From: Angiostrongylus vasorum | Lineage: Eukaryota; Nematoda; Chromadorea; Rhabditida; Metastrongylidae | Assembly (NCBI GenBank): GCA_018806985.1 | Contig: JADANN010000461.1 | Location: forward strand, 1,984,001 to 2,048,000 | Length of the DNA: 64,000 bases | Direction of reading: 5' to 3' | Shown here: in pieces, positions 1 to 9,279 of the stretch | Numbering within the stretch: the first letter of the stretch is position 1 | Layout of the letters: each line of letters begins with the position of its first letter | Position numbers and translations under genes: made by a program | The notes under the pieces: model-generated | The model's database searches: none | What the model saw: only the letters and a program-made list of their open reading frames with translations | Told to the model about the DNA's origin: nothing

Positions 1-1799
1 GTCGGATTTCGGTAGGGAGGACCGGTGGCACAACTTATCCATCCTCCATTGTTTCATACGACGGGAGGTGGACGTGGCTATCGAAGAGATCTGACCAGTA
101 TTCGTGAATGATTTTCTCCATTCGCTTTCTGAACACTGTAACTGTTCCATCTGGGCGTCGGAGTGAAATCATCTTGGTCCTGTAATTGGCGAAGCTTCGG
201 TGGGACTTTGCAAGTGCTTTTCCCACTCTCTGCCATTACTGCTACTCTTCCCTCTTTAAGACCTTTTTTATCGCCTCTCTGCTTTGTTTTGCAAGTTCGG
301 ACGTTAGTTCGCGGTTGCCTGCTGCACGTGTGACCCCACGCTGGCGTAGCAGCTCGAGCGTTTCTGGAGACAGACGTCTCTTGGTGACTTTCGAACTCTC
401 AGCTTTCATAGCGCTAAAGTGAAGATGTTGAGTGATCCGATCTTATTCCTCGTCGTTGTTATCGACAACAGCATCTTCCCACAGCCAACTAATGATTTGA
501 AGTCCCAGTTTGTGGTAGGTCTAGGGCTTCGGTTTTTGAATTTATGGAGACGGTGGTCTGATCCCGTGTAGAATTTTGGGACAACAGCGACATCGGTTAG
601 GCAAAAACCTTCCATTTACTATGATGTGGTCTATTTCGTTATGGTACTCTCCATTGGGAGACGTCCAGCGCTGAGTGTGGGGCTTCTGGAATTGCGAGTT
701 ACCATGTCAGATAGCCGCTCACCCTGTTCATTGCTCTCTTATCCGTGGGTTCCAATGTGTCTTTTTTCAGACGTTGTTCTTGGTCCAATCATGGCGTTAA
801 AATCGCCAGTGATGATCTCGAAGAATGTATGGTCTTCTCTGTGGTGCCTCACCATGTCCATGTTGAACGCTTCGACTTCTTCTTCGTCAGAGTTTGATGC
901 TGGTGTGTAAACGACGAAGATTGTCGGAGCCGGTATTGAACCACATCTTTTTAATCGTAAACGTCCGATTCGGGTTGTTAGTTGTTCGAATGAATCGATG
1001 TTCATGGACAAACTCGTGTTGACGAGAACGCCGACGCGGCCGACTCCTCTACTGTCACATGTTCCGAGGAACAGTTCTTCTCCGGTGTCATAGACGGCGT
1101 TGAAAGGCTGGCGTCTTCTCGTCTCGGCCAGGCCGATGACGTCGTACTTTTTCCTTCTTGCTTGCATGAGCAAGTCTTCTATCGACGACTCGGATGCAAG
1201 GGAACGTTTATTGTAAGTACAGATCGTCACCTTAATTCTTTGTGATCCAAGCAGCTTACATTGACCCTGAGATTTTGGCAGCCTCCCCGTATTCCTTCTT
1301 TGCAACGCTGCGAAATTTGGAGGCTCATTCGGGGTCAGGGGAATGAGGCCCGTTACTGTGTTTAGCATTTTGACACCCACGTGTAACTCTCTGGACGCTG
1401 AACGTGGGGGCTGGGTATAGTCATGGGTAGCTTGCCTCTTGGTCAGTTTCTCCCAGAGTAGACATGGAGCTTATTTGTTGGAGGCGGCTCCTAACCGCCT
1501 CCACATACTTCCCTGTCACTTGATTACAAAATTTTGGTCGAACTGACTCGTAGAATACGATCCGCACAAGCGAGAACGCACCCACACACGCATGCATGAA
1601 TACGCCTAGCAAATACAGAAAATATGTGCCAAATCGGCGCAGCAGAAACAGGGAGTCCATCCCCTGGATCCACCTCCGTCTCAGGGAAGCAAAGGTCGCT
1701 TTTGGTCCGCGGTTATCCCCCTACCCGCCACCTGGGGACGCGCCACCTAGCCTCGCGACTAATCGGTGCGAGATCCCTCATATGAAGAGCCTCCGTGGG
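1..1799 (-). mobile_element. RTE-type LINE, copy A (5' half, cut by window edge)
   Basis: Reading the minus strand gives, in order, a ~370-bp 5' leader (about 1,799 to 1,421), an apurinic-like endonuclease domain (1,380-739), a linker (615-406) and the start of the reverse-transcriptase region (226-35). The leader begins near the sequence CCCACGGA and matches the leaders of the copies at 28,372 and 60,266, which fixes the 5' end near 1,799. The rest lies outside the window. The reading frame is broken between the domains, so this copy is probably dead, although its endonuclease block is the best preserved of any RTE copy here. RTE elements are non-LTR retrotransposons that nick the target and prime reverse transcription from the nick. 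Confidence 0.85.
739..1380 (-). pseudogene. RTE endonuclease domain (EEP/APE-like), copy A
   Basis: An open 213-codon stretch holds the typical exonuclease-endonuclease-phosphatase motifs: CTYNKRSL at residues 54-61 (active-site Asn), LAETRRR around Glu86, VVYTP around Tyr158 and GDFNA at 192-196. These residues bind metal and DNA in APE-like LINE endonucleases. The block is fused in meaning, but not in frame, to the RT remnant downstream on the same strand. The predicted role is nicking of target DNA. The C-terminal histidine motif of the domain is beyond the end of this frame, so the domain is incomplete and listed as a pseudogene. Confidence 0.8.
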
Positions 1800-2109
1800 T
1801 ACAATATACGAGCATGAAAATTAATTCTTTTTTATAAATTCTGTGCGTTATTCATTGGTGTAGAATCATCTGACATGAGAGACCTGAACGCGACCACAAT
1901 AAAAATTGTTCAGCATAGTTGTCTTCATTACTATGCTCTTTTGTTCTCCTGCAGTGAATCCCAAAAAAAGTTCTCAGGCATAAGCATGACTTGTTGAGAG
2001 CAAAAAATATCTTTTTGAAACACGAAATTTGTGGATAACTGGAGGGAGAGCCAGATTAGCGGAAGTGTTAGTTACACTGTCCACCAGCAGGCAAGATGCT
2101 TGTTCGACC

Positions 2110-2514
2110 ATACCCCCCAACGGTCACTTTCGCGGGAAGAACACCATAGCTCGACTACCTCCAAGACTGCAACCAGAATCCATTCGACCAATATTCTATG
2201 ACATTCGTGACAAAGACGAAATCCTTTGCTAGCAGGCAAAGCAAAACGCCAAATGTTGGCAGATCTCCGGGGGCAATGAATGCTAGGAAAAATGTCGAGT
2301 GCAAAACGTGCGGACATCCGCAGAATGGATGTGAAAGTCAGGTCATATAATAAATAAAAAAATAAATAATGCATGACCTATTAGATAAACGAAAAGCTTA
2401 TTGCCCAGCAACGCTTATCTTATGTTATGAAGTCCTATAACAAACAGGAGAGGAGTTTTACCTATATATGTTTTTAAGAACCGCCTTTGCTGAGCTGAAA
2501 ATAGAATGGTATAA
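2110..2514. repeat. Dispersed repeat R4, copy a
   Basis: This stretch resembles 40,376-40,657 over most of its length. A shorter part (around 2,165-2,260) resembles 36,650-36,750, including a shared coding-like stretch ending in a DIxxDxEIL-type sequence before a stop. In both longer copies the repeat runs straight into a TTG array and then a PLE terminal fragment, at the same relative point. I do not recognise the family. Confidence 0.6.
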
Positions 2515-2555
2515 GTTGTTGTTGCTGTTGTTGCTGTTGTTGCTGTTGTTGTTGG

Positions 2556-2588
<33 letters not shown>

Positions 2589-2620
2589 CGTGTTGTTGTT
2601 GTTGTTGTTGTTGTTGTTGT
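2515..2620. repeat. (TTG)n microsatellite
   Basis: About 105 bases of TTG/CAA triplets with a few TTGC and TCG interruptions. A short CAA-rich tract sits at the equivalent place in the PLE terminal repeats at 17,395 and 39,890, so the array looks like an expansion of PLE-borne sequence. Confidence 0.95.
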
Positions 2621-2845
2621 GGCTAGATGGCTAACGTCTCTGTGATTTCGCCTTCATTAGAGCCAGTACGTATTTTATGTAGCAATAGCTGTGGATTCGG
2701 TAAAATATGTAGAGCAGTGATGGAGATCTAACATATAAATTAACGCTGTTTTGTTAAAAAATGTACTCATCGTGCTGTGCGTATGAGACCACTCGTGAGT
2801 TATTCACGTGGATGATGAGTGAGGCGTACTCGGACCAGAAAGTCA
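2621..2845 (-). mobile_element. Penelope-like element terminal fragment
   Basis: On the minus strand the fragment carries a decayed version of the PLE terminal motif (GGCTCTAATGAAGGCGAAA, then ACGTTAGCC), followed inward by sequence matching 40,719-40,945. No coding sequence remains. The adjacent TTG tract belongs to the same terminal repeat. A SINE-like repeat follows directly. Confidence 0.6.
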
Positions 2846-3070
2846 AATTGAAGCAAGGTGCTAGGCCTTCCATCGCTCCGGAGTCCAAAAATTGGTACCA
2901 GACTTTTCTGGGAGGGTAGCAGCACTGGCTCGAAACATTGGTAATCCACCGCGAGTCATTGTAAAGGTAAGATATGCATTCGATCACCTCCAAACGATAC
3001 TTAGTGAAGTCGAATGCACGACACATCCCTCAGAGATTGATAAACGCCGAAAGCTTTATCCTTTTTATTC
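2846..3070 (+). mobile_element. tRNA-headed SINE-like repeat (family S2), copy a, head missing
   Basis: The body, with 'cttccatcgctccgg', 'ctgggagggtagcagcactgg' reduced to a recognisable core, and the 3' part ending in GCTTTATCC-like bases, matches the copies at 12,852, 24,185 and 53,400. The tRNA-like head is absent here. The copy sits exactly at the left border of the ~1.05-kb duplicated block. Confidence 0.7.
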
Positions 3071-3074
3071 TTTC

Positions 3075-4155
3075 AACACTGTAAATTTTTGCTACGAAGA
3101 GAAAGCTCCAAATTAAAAAATTCAGTGTGTTTAACGTCTGAGGTTTTTTTGAAGATCGTTAATGACAGACAAGAAGTGAAAGTGCAATGTAAAGAGTGTT
3201 AATGCCATGTTGAAAACATGAATTATATAATAGGCATATTCACTTTTCAATTATCTAAAAACCGTGTTTAACTGAACCTCGGAAAAGGTAATCAGCATTC
3301 TTCTAAATGTTTGAGCTGAAATGAGCATGCTATGATAAGGTTTATTCGGTCAAGATTTTTTAGCGCAATACGGCTCCGAGGAAGGTGAAGCCGACGAATC
3401 GTTAGCGGAATAAAAAGTTTAATACCAACCGTTTTTCCTGACCCAATCGTGTAAAAAATTATTGAGATTTTGACTCTTCTTGAAGAAGACAGCGAATTAC
3501 TGATCATTTCCGAGGTTAAAAGAATGTCAGTCCTGGGATTTGCAACAATGGATGACTTTCTATGCACACTTCGCAACAGACAAAGTTGAAGAGCACGAAA
3601 ACAATAAATGAACCTTGGACCCAATATTTGACTTCCATGAGCGCGTTCCTCATTTGCAGCTCATCAAGATTACAAATTTTCGAAAGTTCCAGCTGCGGGA
3701 AGCTGTTTGCAAAACTTTGTTTTAAACTCAAGTGTAATCATGTACTTCTCAAGTTGTTTGTGCTTTTACGCTGTTAAGTGGTTATTTCTTGAAGAACCCG
3801 CTGGAATGTGGAAGTGCCGCAGACATCCCAACGATTGTTACAAAAAAATAAACTTATCACTATTTCGGACTAGTTAAAATACATTCGTATACGATCAACA
3901 ACAGATATGACCAGTGGTCGAAGCGTGTCTTTCCAAATCGAAGTGTAATTTGTAGAAATTATAAAGGGTAAAATAATTACTATCGAGTGCAGCGTTAAAA
4001 ACAACGTTGAAAAATTGCTATAAGAGCTGAAAATATTCCATAAAGATACTTCACATGCGAATAGATTGATAACCACTAGGATCCTGAGATATGAGCAATA
4101 TTTGAAACCTCAGATGGGCCTCGAACCCTCGGCTACCTTTTTCCGGAGGTTCACA
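3075..4155. repeat. Direct repeat block, copy 1 (partner 45,020-46,098)
   Basis: Over ~1.05 kb this block is nearly identical to 45,020-46,098 in the same orientation, apart from small indels and substitutions. It contains a decayed hammerhead-like PLE motif on the plus strand (about 3,371-3,405), then the reverse complement of the conserved PLE terminus (about 3,508-3,537). Beyond that are ~600 bases of sequence seen only in this pair. On the minus strand, 3,731-3,516 has an open frame with a hydrophobic run (around SFIVFVLFNF) that is also open in the partner. Because the two copies are so alike at DNA level, the open frame is weak evidence for a gene. Confidence 0.8.
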
Positions 4156-4190
4156 TACTAGCTGTACTTTTTGAGCTAAAAAGGCTCTGT
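4085..4190 (-). repeat. tRNA-like fragment with canonical B box
   Basis: The minus strand reads AGCTCA (D-arm-like) and, ~45 bases later, GGTTCGAGGCC, which fits the RNA polymerase III B-box consensus. No acceptor stem or complete cloverleaf closes around it, so it is not a working tRNA gene. A diverged counterpart lies at 46,040-46,110 at the end of the duplicated block. Confidence 0.45.
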
Positions 4191-4199
4191 TTTAGAGCT

Positions 4200-4490
4200 T
4201 TTTCAGCTCAAAAAAAGCTCTCGGCGTTGATCAATCCCCTAAGGGGATGCGTCATGCTTCCGCCTTCAATAAGCATCGTTTGGAGGTGACTGAATGCATA
4301 TCTGGCCTTCGCAATGACTCGCGGCTCCTACCGAAGCATCGATCCAGTACTGCTGCCCTCCCAGATAAGTCTGGTACCAATTTGTCGACCCGGAGGGATG
4401 GAAGGCTAGGTGGGCCATGGGTGTAGGGATCGATCCCATGTTTGTGTTGCGGGGCGTCTCCGACCATTGCTCCACACACAGCGATCGGTT
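4200..4490 (-). mobile_element. tRNA-headed SINE-like repeat (family S2), copy b
   Basis: Reverse-oriented S2 copy. On the minus strand it starts in the tRNA-like head (GGATCGATCCC as a B-box-like sequence), passes through the family body and ends near GATCAACGCCGAGAGC. It is near full length and diverged from the other copies. Confidence 0.75.
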
Positions 4491-5644
4491 TCTGGTAAAT
4501 GTGTAAGCGTCTAGAATCTTTATAACAATCATCTTTTAGTGATACCTGAATTTCATCCGATGCCGAAGAATTTCTTAAAATTTTCATTGACGATCGGAGA
4601 AAAACGAGACGCGAAACCACGATGACGTTAACACGCCACTAACTTACGCACTGGACGATTTTAAAACGTGTTGCTCTTTTTACGAAACCTCGGCCTTAAA
4701 TTTTATTAAGTTCTCTTTTGTTTAAAATAAATAAAGCAGTCTGGGTTGCCGTTGGTCAAACCGTAGTATCTTTCACAAATCAATTAAAACTACTCATGCC
4801 TTTCAGCGTCTTCTCAAGAACGACTATTCCTGAGGACTTTGAGATCCTTCGTCTCAAAAAGGTTTTCCTTTTAAAAAACGATGAGGTGAAAATTTAACGG
4901 AGGCAACCACGTACAAATAATGTCTGCCAAGGGTTTCGATGAAAACTCGAGAAGCACTCCAGGTGAGCAGCTGATTATCTCATCACGACCCTTGCGTGGT
5001 TCAATGTAGCCGACTGAGAGTCACCATATAGAAACTGACAGCGCAATAGTAAAAAGAGTACGCTGTTATCAGTATAGTCTTTTTTTGACTTAATAAGCCA
5101 TAGATTTTTGAAACAACTTAGCGTTGTGTTCGAAGTGAGGAAAATGCACAAAAAGGAACTTTACGGTTGTGTTCGACTAAGGTGAAAGGATTTTCAATCC
5201 TAAGCACTGTAGTTCATACGCATTCATTTTTCGGATTTTCGTAGAGATGCACTTCTCGATCCAGTTGCAAGAAAATTTCTGCTCAGTATGTTTGTGTCTT
5301 TTCTTTCAAAAACATGTGGAGTGATAGAGGACCAGAGAAATGAAGATGGACGGAATTTGTTTCGTAATGGATGCTTCACCAACGTGTTCCTCATGTTTGT
5401 GTAGTTGGTCAGTCTGTTTCCCCACTTGTCTGTTTACAGTTTATTAGCTTTTTTCACTAGTTAAATTATTTCCTTGAACATATCCTAGATAACAATACAA
5501 ATTACGGCACATGAAATACGGCAACCATCTCAATAATAACGATAGAAATGTCGTGAACTTTCGTTGCAACTGCCTTGTTCATCAGAACACACGTGGTCGG
5601 TGTTCTGCATTTTGTGGTCTGCGTTGTTTTTCTAACATCCACTG
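4491..5644. other. No recognisable gene or repeat
   Basis: AT-rich DNA with only short, unremarkable open frames on both strands. I see no motif, RNA gene or repeat matching elsewhere in the window. Confidence 0.5.
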
Positions 5645-5863
5645 TCACCACAGTACTCTGTAAAAACTTGGAAATGATATGCGTTTGGGAATTTTTTGAA
5701 AAGGCGAATCGCTCACCAATACAGGATATTTACGAAATCCGTACATAGCGCACAATTTGCGGCGAAGATCCGATCTAGCAATCACCATCATCCACGGATT
5801 GACATAACAGAGAATGGCGTTGACCAACGGCTTCGTCCTTTGCACTGAACGCAACACTGGGAT
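5645..5863 (-). CDS. Last exon of a serpentine chemoreceptor-like gene (TM7)
   Basis: Minus-strand exon of about 72 codons, beginning after a CACTGTCAG acceptor at 5,864 and ending in a stop at 5,645. It encodes a seventh-transmembrane-like segment with the core NAILCYVNPWMM, followed by a basic LRRKL stretch and a short polar tail. The exon at 55,735-55,505 encodes the same pattern (PLxNxIxxYxNPWMM, LRxKLCxMYG) at clearly lower DNA identity. Both also share the acceptor context, so protein-level conservation is likely. The NPW motif before a basic cytoplasmic tail is typical of nematode chemoreceptors; an Srv/Srg-like family is my best guess. I did not find convincing exons for the rest of this gene within the next few kilobases upstream on the minus strand. 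Confidence 0.5.
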   Translation of the reverse strand: MPVLRSVQRTKPLVNAILCYVNPWMMVIARSDLRRKLCAMYGFRKYPVLVSDSPFQKIPKRISFPSFYRVLW

Positions 5864-6896
5864 CTGACAGTGAGGACTTGTCTGAGTAGAAATCGATTTC
5901 TCTACTGTTGGTTTGGCTGTACTTTTTTACAATTATGTCATGGAAGAATTATTCTCATACTTCGTTTGCGTTCTTTCTTTTATAACGGGAAGCCACACCG
6001 AAGCATTTCCAGCCAAATAATTATAACGCTAAGTGAGGTGCCACTAGCTGTCGTATACACTTTCACTAAAAGCGATGTTATGCTTCTTCTGATACACGGT
6101 TAAGTTAAACGTATGGTCTCTCTGCTTCTACTGCGTCTGCTTGGCATACACTACGTAAATGGTAAATTTACGCATTACGAGTGATTTCTGGGCAAACATG
6201 TGGAAAATATCCTCCAAGTAGTGACCGTCAAAAGTCTGCAAGTAAGGTACTTCGAATTCCACTGGGTGTGACTCGGCGTAACCTCCAGCTGAGGAGACTG
6301 GTTTATCCCTAGAGTTTGGTATTTAACTTTTTCTGAAAGTAGCGAAAAAAAGGCTTCATGCTCTTGGCAAGAAAACAGGTCGATGCTATTGCAATTAGAG
6401 AGGTCACACATTGCTAAAATCTTACGGCCGTTCTATGCTGCCCGATATTGGAAGGGGCACGGTGATAAGCGCGTATGAAAACAGTGGTATCCTCTATTGG
6501 GTATCTGATTCGGCAGCTTGAGAAGAGTAAATTATTTGAGATCGACGTCATCGGATTTGGATGTGGGGACATCTCAAATAAAACATCGTTTATAACATCG
6601 GAGAAGAACTGCCCTTCAGAGTACGCGGCAGCAGAAACTTTGCACTCAGTAGACGTGGCTTGGAATGCTTGTTTTGACAATCTTCTTCTTTGGTACTTTG
6701 CCTGTCACACTTTTTTCCTCATAGAAGCCACGGCTATGATAGGCGCCAGGCAGACAAGATGCTCCTTTTCCCAAATGCCCTAGAGAAATCTACGCTCTTT
6801 GAGAATTCGATATTGGCTTCTCAAGGTTAGCTGCAGGAAAACTTCTAAAGGATTTTGCACTATGACTCATAAATTTTGGTAGAATGCGCAACGAAA
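5864..6896. other. No confidently identified gene
   Basis: Two overlapping open frames occupy 6,414-6,783 on opposite strands; neither carries a motif I recognise. If the receptor exon at 5,645-5,863 is real, its upstream exons could lie here, and a hydrophobic frame near 5,990-6,090 (minus) is a weak candidate. No repeat of the window is present. Confidence 0.4.
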
Positions 6897-6908
6897 GAAA
6901 TTACGTGG
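6897..6908. repeat. Target-site duplication of PLE1, left copy
   Basis: GAAATTACGTGG occurs here and again at 10,192-10,203 in the same orientation, immediately outside the two ends of the element. Confidence 0.85.
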
Positions 6909-6956
6909 CAGTTCCCAGGATCGACTTTCTATTAACCTCGGCATTGGAATATGAAT

Positions 6957-7924
6957 GCGTCGTTTTCTTGTTCAGCAATTGCGAGGTTGTTAAACAGCAT
7001 ACATTTACTTCCATAGAAAAACACAATACAATACAACAGTAGCTGACGTTTCGGCAGTATCGCCTTCTTCAGAGCCTGGAAGGGTATACTGACATACAAT
7101 TTACTAGGCCAAACGCTTCAATGACACTTACAAAAAGACGAAAAAACTCTATGGTAATTACATGGTCAACAGCTTCTCGAAAAAACTCACCGCTTTTTTT
7201 ACGTGCCTTCCCATGAGGAAGATTAGAACAGCTGATTATGGTCGCATAAGGTTGATGACTGCACCATCCCACATCAGAAATTGATGCGAACATTCGGGGT
7301 CAGGTCGCTTATGACCTCTGGGCATTCATCCCCTGCTATTCATTGTAGGGTTTTTGGCATTTATCCAAAAAGCCTCAAGAAGTTTTCGCGCTGGTGTTCT
7401 AGTCTCCTGCGCAAGGATATTGACTTTTACTTCAAAATCGTCCCCGCTGTGCTTTTGTATCCTATGCGTGCCTAGTGGGGTACTTTGTCTTAGTTTTCGT
7501 TTGCCATCTAGGTGTTCTTTTTATACGGATACACAAAGGCCTGCCCGTTTCGCCAATATATTCATCTCCGCAATTATTACAAGAGATCAGGTATATCGTA
7601 CCTGAGCTCATGCAATCACCGTCCCTGCCATAAGGGCAGATTACGCAATTTGTTGTTTCGCATAGACGGTCATACAGGCGGTCACGAACTAACTGACGAC
7701 GTAGAGTAGCCGGTGGTATTTCAACTATCGCTACCGATTCCTCTAGACCTGCCCTTCTTAAGCATCGTTTAATCGCTACGCTTACTTCATCGCTAATAAA
7801 GGGCAGCATAAACGGGACTTTCTTTTGGCCAAGTGTTTCGCTTGGGCGCGTCGCTCTCCTTCTAAACTTATCTCGTGGGGGTTACTATTTCGTAGCCATT
7901 GGAGATGGCTATTTGCCGAGCCAA
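6957..7924 (-). repeat. PLE1 left inverted arm
   Basis: The 968-bp arm is the reverse complement of 9,224-10,188 with very few differences. It includes most of the GIY-YIG coding sequence on the minus strand (open from 7,809 to 7,462, then shifted by an indel) and the 3' terminal repeat with its hammerhead-like core. The arm stops exactly at the CCGAGCCAA that mirrors TTGGCTCGG at 9,224. A transcript across the element could fold into a ~965-bp duplex with a ~1.3-kb loop. Confidence 0.9.
7041..7076 (-). ncRNA. Hammerhead-ribozyme-like core, PLE1 left arm
   Basis: Minus strand: GGCT, CTGAAGA, A, GGC-GATACT-GCC, GAAA, CG, TC, AGCT. The parts correspond to stem I (GGCT pairing with AGCT), the CUGANGA box, stem II, the GAAA box, and a GUC cleavage triplet. 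Stem III is only the self-complementary ACGT, which would favour a dimeric hammerhead. The extra A before stem II departs from the textbook consensus, so activity is uncertain. Hammerhead motifs are established in PLE terminal repeats of other animals. Confidence 0.65.
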
Positions 7925-8388
7925 ATCACCATCTCCTTTCCCAAAGACGTTTTTTAGACAACAGGACCCTAACGATGGAGTTGACATAAAATTCCGCATG
8001 TTTTCGGACGGCGTTCTCAAGATCCTTAATCACTACCGCGATAGAAAGTTTATCTCTAACCTTACAGCCGCACAAAAAAATGTGGCATGCGAGAAATTAG
8101 GGAATTAATAGACTCAAAAAAGAATAAGATTGTCTGTTAGTGATAAGGGGGGAGAGTTCGTAGTTATTCCTCGCCAGCTGGATGTTGAGATAACAGAGGA
8201 ACATCTTAGTGATGCTACCCTCTATCGCCCATCCTCTGAAAAGGAATACAAAAGTCAATACTGAAAGCTAAACAATCAATGAGTCAGTGTGGCAAAGGCT
8301 GCAGGTTTAAAACTATCGGTTATTTCGCACTTTAAAATCGATACACCAACATGTCCCGTCCTATACCTACTTATTAAAAACACATAAG
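7925..8388 (+). pseudogene. PLE N-terminal region (before the RT palm)
   Basis: Frames here, joined across two or more indels and a stop, give sequence matching the start of the PLE copy at 37,800-38,260. Conserved points are an NHYRDRKF-like stretch, then LSVSDKGGEFVV and EITEEHL. A one-base insertion in an A run near 8,375-8,380 separates this block from the RT frame. It is the region upstream of RT motifs in PLE proteins and has no catalytic motif of its own that I can see. Confidence 0.7.
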
Positions 8389-9279
8389 TTGGTATCACCT
8401 GATGATCTTGCGTCAACCAATCCGTCATCATTTAAGGTTAGACCCATCATCAGCTGTGTAGACGGGCCAACGGATAGAATAACCTGGTTTTTAAGCCTAA
8501 TACTTACCCAGTTGCTTAACCATATTCCAGCTCACCTCACAAACACCCAAATGTTCCTAGAACGTCTACGTAACGCGTCTCCTAATAACGCGTACGTGAT
8601 GGAGTCCTTCGACGTTACTGCGTTGTACACCAACGTATCGAATGACTCCGCAATGCAAACCATCTTCGAACTTCTTGTTAAACATGAAGGAAGAATAAAT
8701 AGGCATGGCTTGTCCATTCAGCAGCTAATGGCTCTTCTAAAGGAGTGCCTAAACTGCTCGATTTTCAGATGGTCTGGGAAATATTTCGCGCAAATAAGGG
8801 GGTTGGCTATGGGACAGCGACTGGCACCAAGCCTTGCCATTGTGTTTATGTCTAAGATAGAAGCCCCTGCTCTCGATCTCCGGCCACTATTCTACTGCAG
8901 ATATGTAGATGATTGTTTTGTCATCTTCTCTACGCAGGAGGAGATGGACAAATGCTTTGAATTATTGAACGAGCAGTCTGAGTACATTAAGTTCACCCGG
9001 GAGAAACCGAGAAAAGACTGGCTTCCGTTTTTAAACGTCCAAATAAGCCTATCAAGTAGCGGTTACCTGACAAAGTGGTACCGAAAGCCAAGTAACAAGA
9101 ACATCCTCGTTCACTTCCTTTCTTCCCACCCTTCACACACAAAGAGGGCGATTGTGAGAAACATGTTTCGAACAGCCACCTCTGTGTGCACAACCGAGGG
9201 AATTAAAGGAAGAATCGCGCGACTTGGCTCGGCAAATAGCCATCTCCAATGGCTACGAAATAGTAACCCCACGAGATAA
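8389..9279 (+). CDS. Penelope-like reverse transcriptase domain
   Basis: The 296-codon frame carries the RT signatures in order: FKVRPIIS near residues 15-22, motif A FDVTALYTNV with Asp75, motif B GLAMGQRLAPSLA at 138-150, and motif C RYVDDCFV with catalytic Asp174-Asp175. A thumb-like FLNVQI...WYRKPSNKN region follows at 214-237. All three catalytic aspartates are present. The GTG/ATG start given is simply the first in frame, since the true N-terminus lies upstream across a frameshift. A single-base loss near 9,206-9,212 shifts the frame before the nuclease; the copy at 15,200 shows the unshifted order. The product would copy element RNA into DNA at the target. It is probably not expressed as an intact protein. 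Confidence 0.88.
   Translation: MVSPDDLASTNPSSFKVRPIISCVDGPTDRITWFLSLILTQLLNHIPAHLTNTQMFLERLRNASPNNAYVMESFDVTALYTNVSNDSAMQTIFELLVKHEGRINRHGLSIQQLMALLKECLNCSIFRWSGKYFAQIRGLAMGQRLAPSLAIVFMSKIEAPALDLRPLFYCRYVDDCFVIFSTQEEMDKCFELLNEQSEYIKFTREKPRKDWLPFLNVQISLSSSGYLTKWYRKPSNKNILVHFLSSHPSHTKRAIVRNMFRTATSVCTTEGIKGRIARLGSANSHLQWLRNSNPTR

Noticed and set aside
739..1380. A host DNA repair endonuclease or craniofacial-development-like protein
   Set aside because: The same sequence recurs at 28,946 and 60,671 upstream of RT domains with a shared leader, so it is the RTE endonuclease.
2515..2620. Polyglutamine or polyvaline coding tract
   Set aside because: The TTG array lies in the non-coding end of a PLE fragment and has no supporting open frame.
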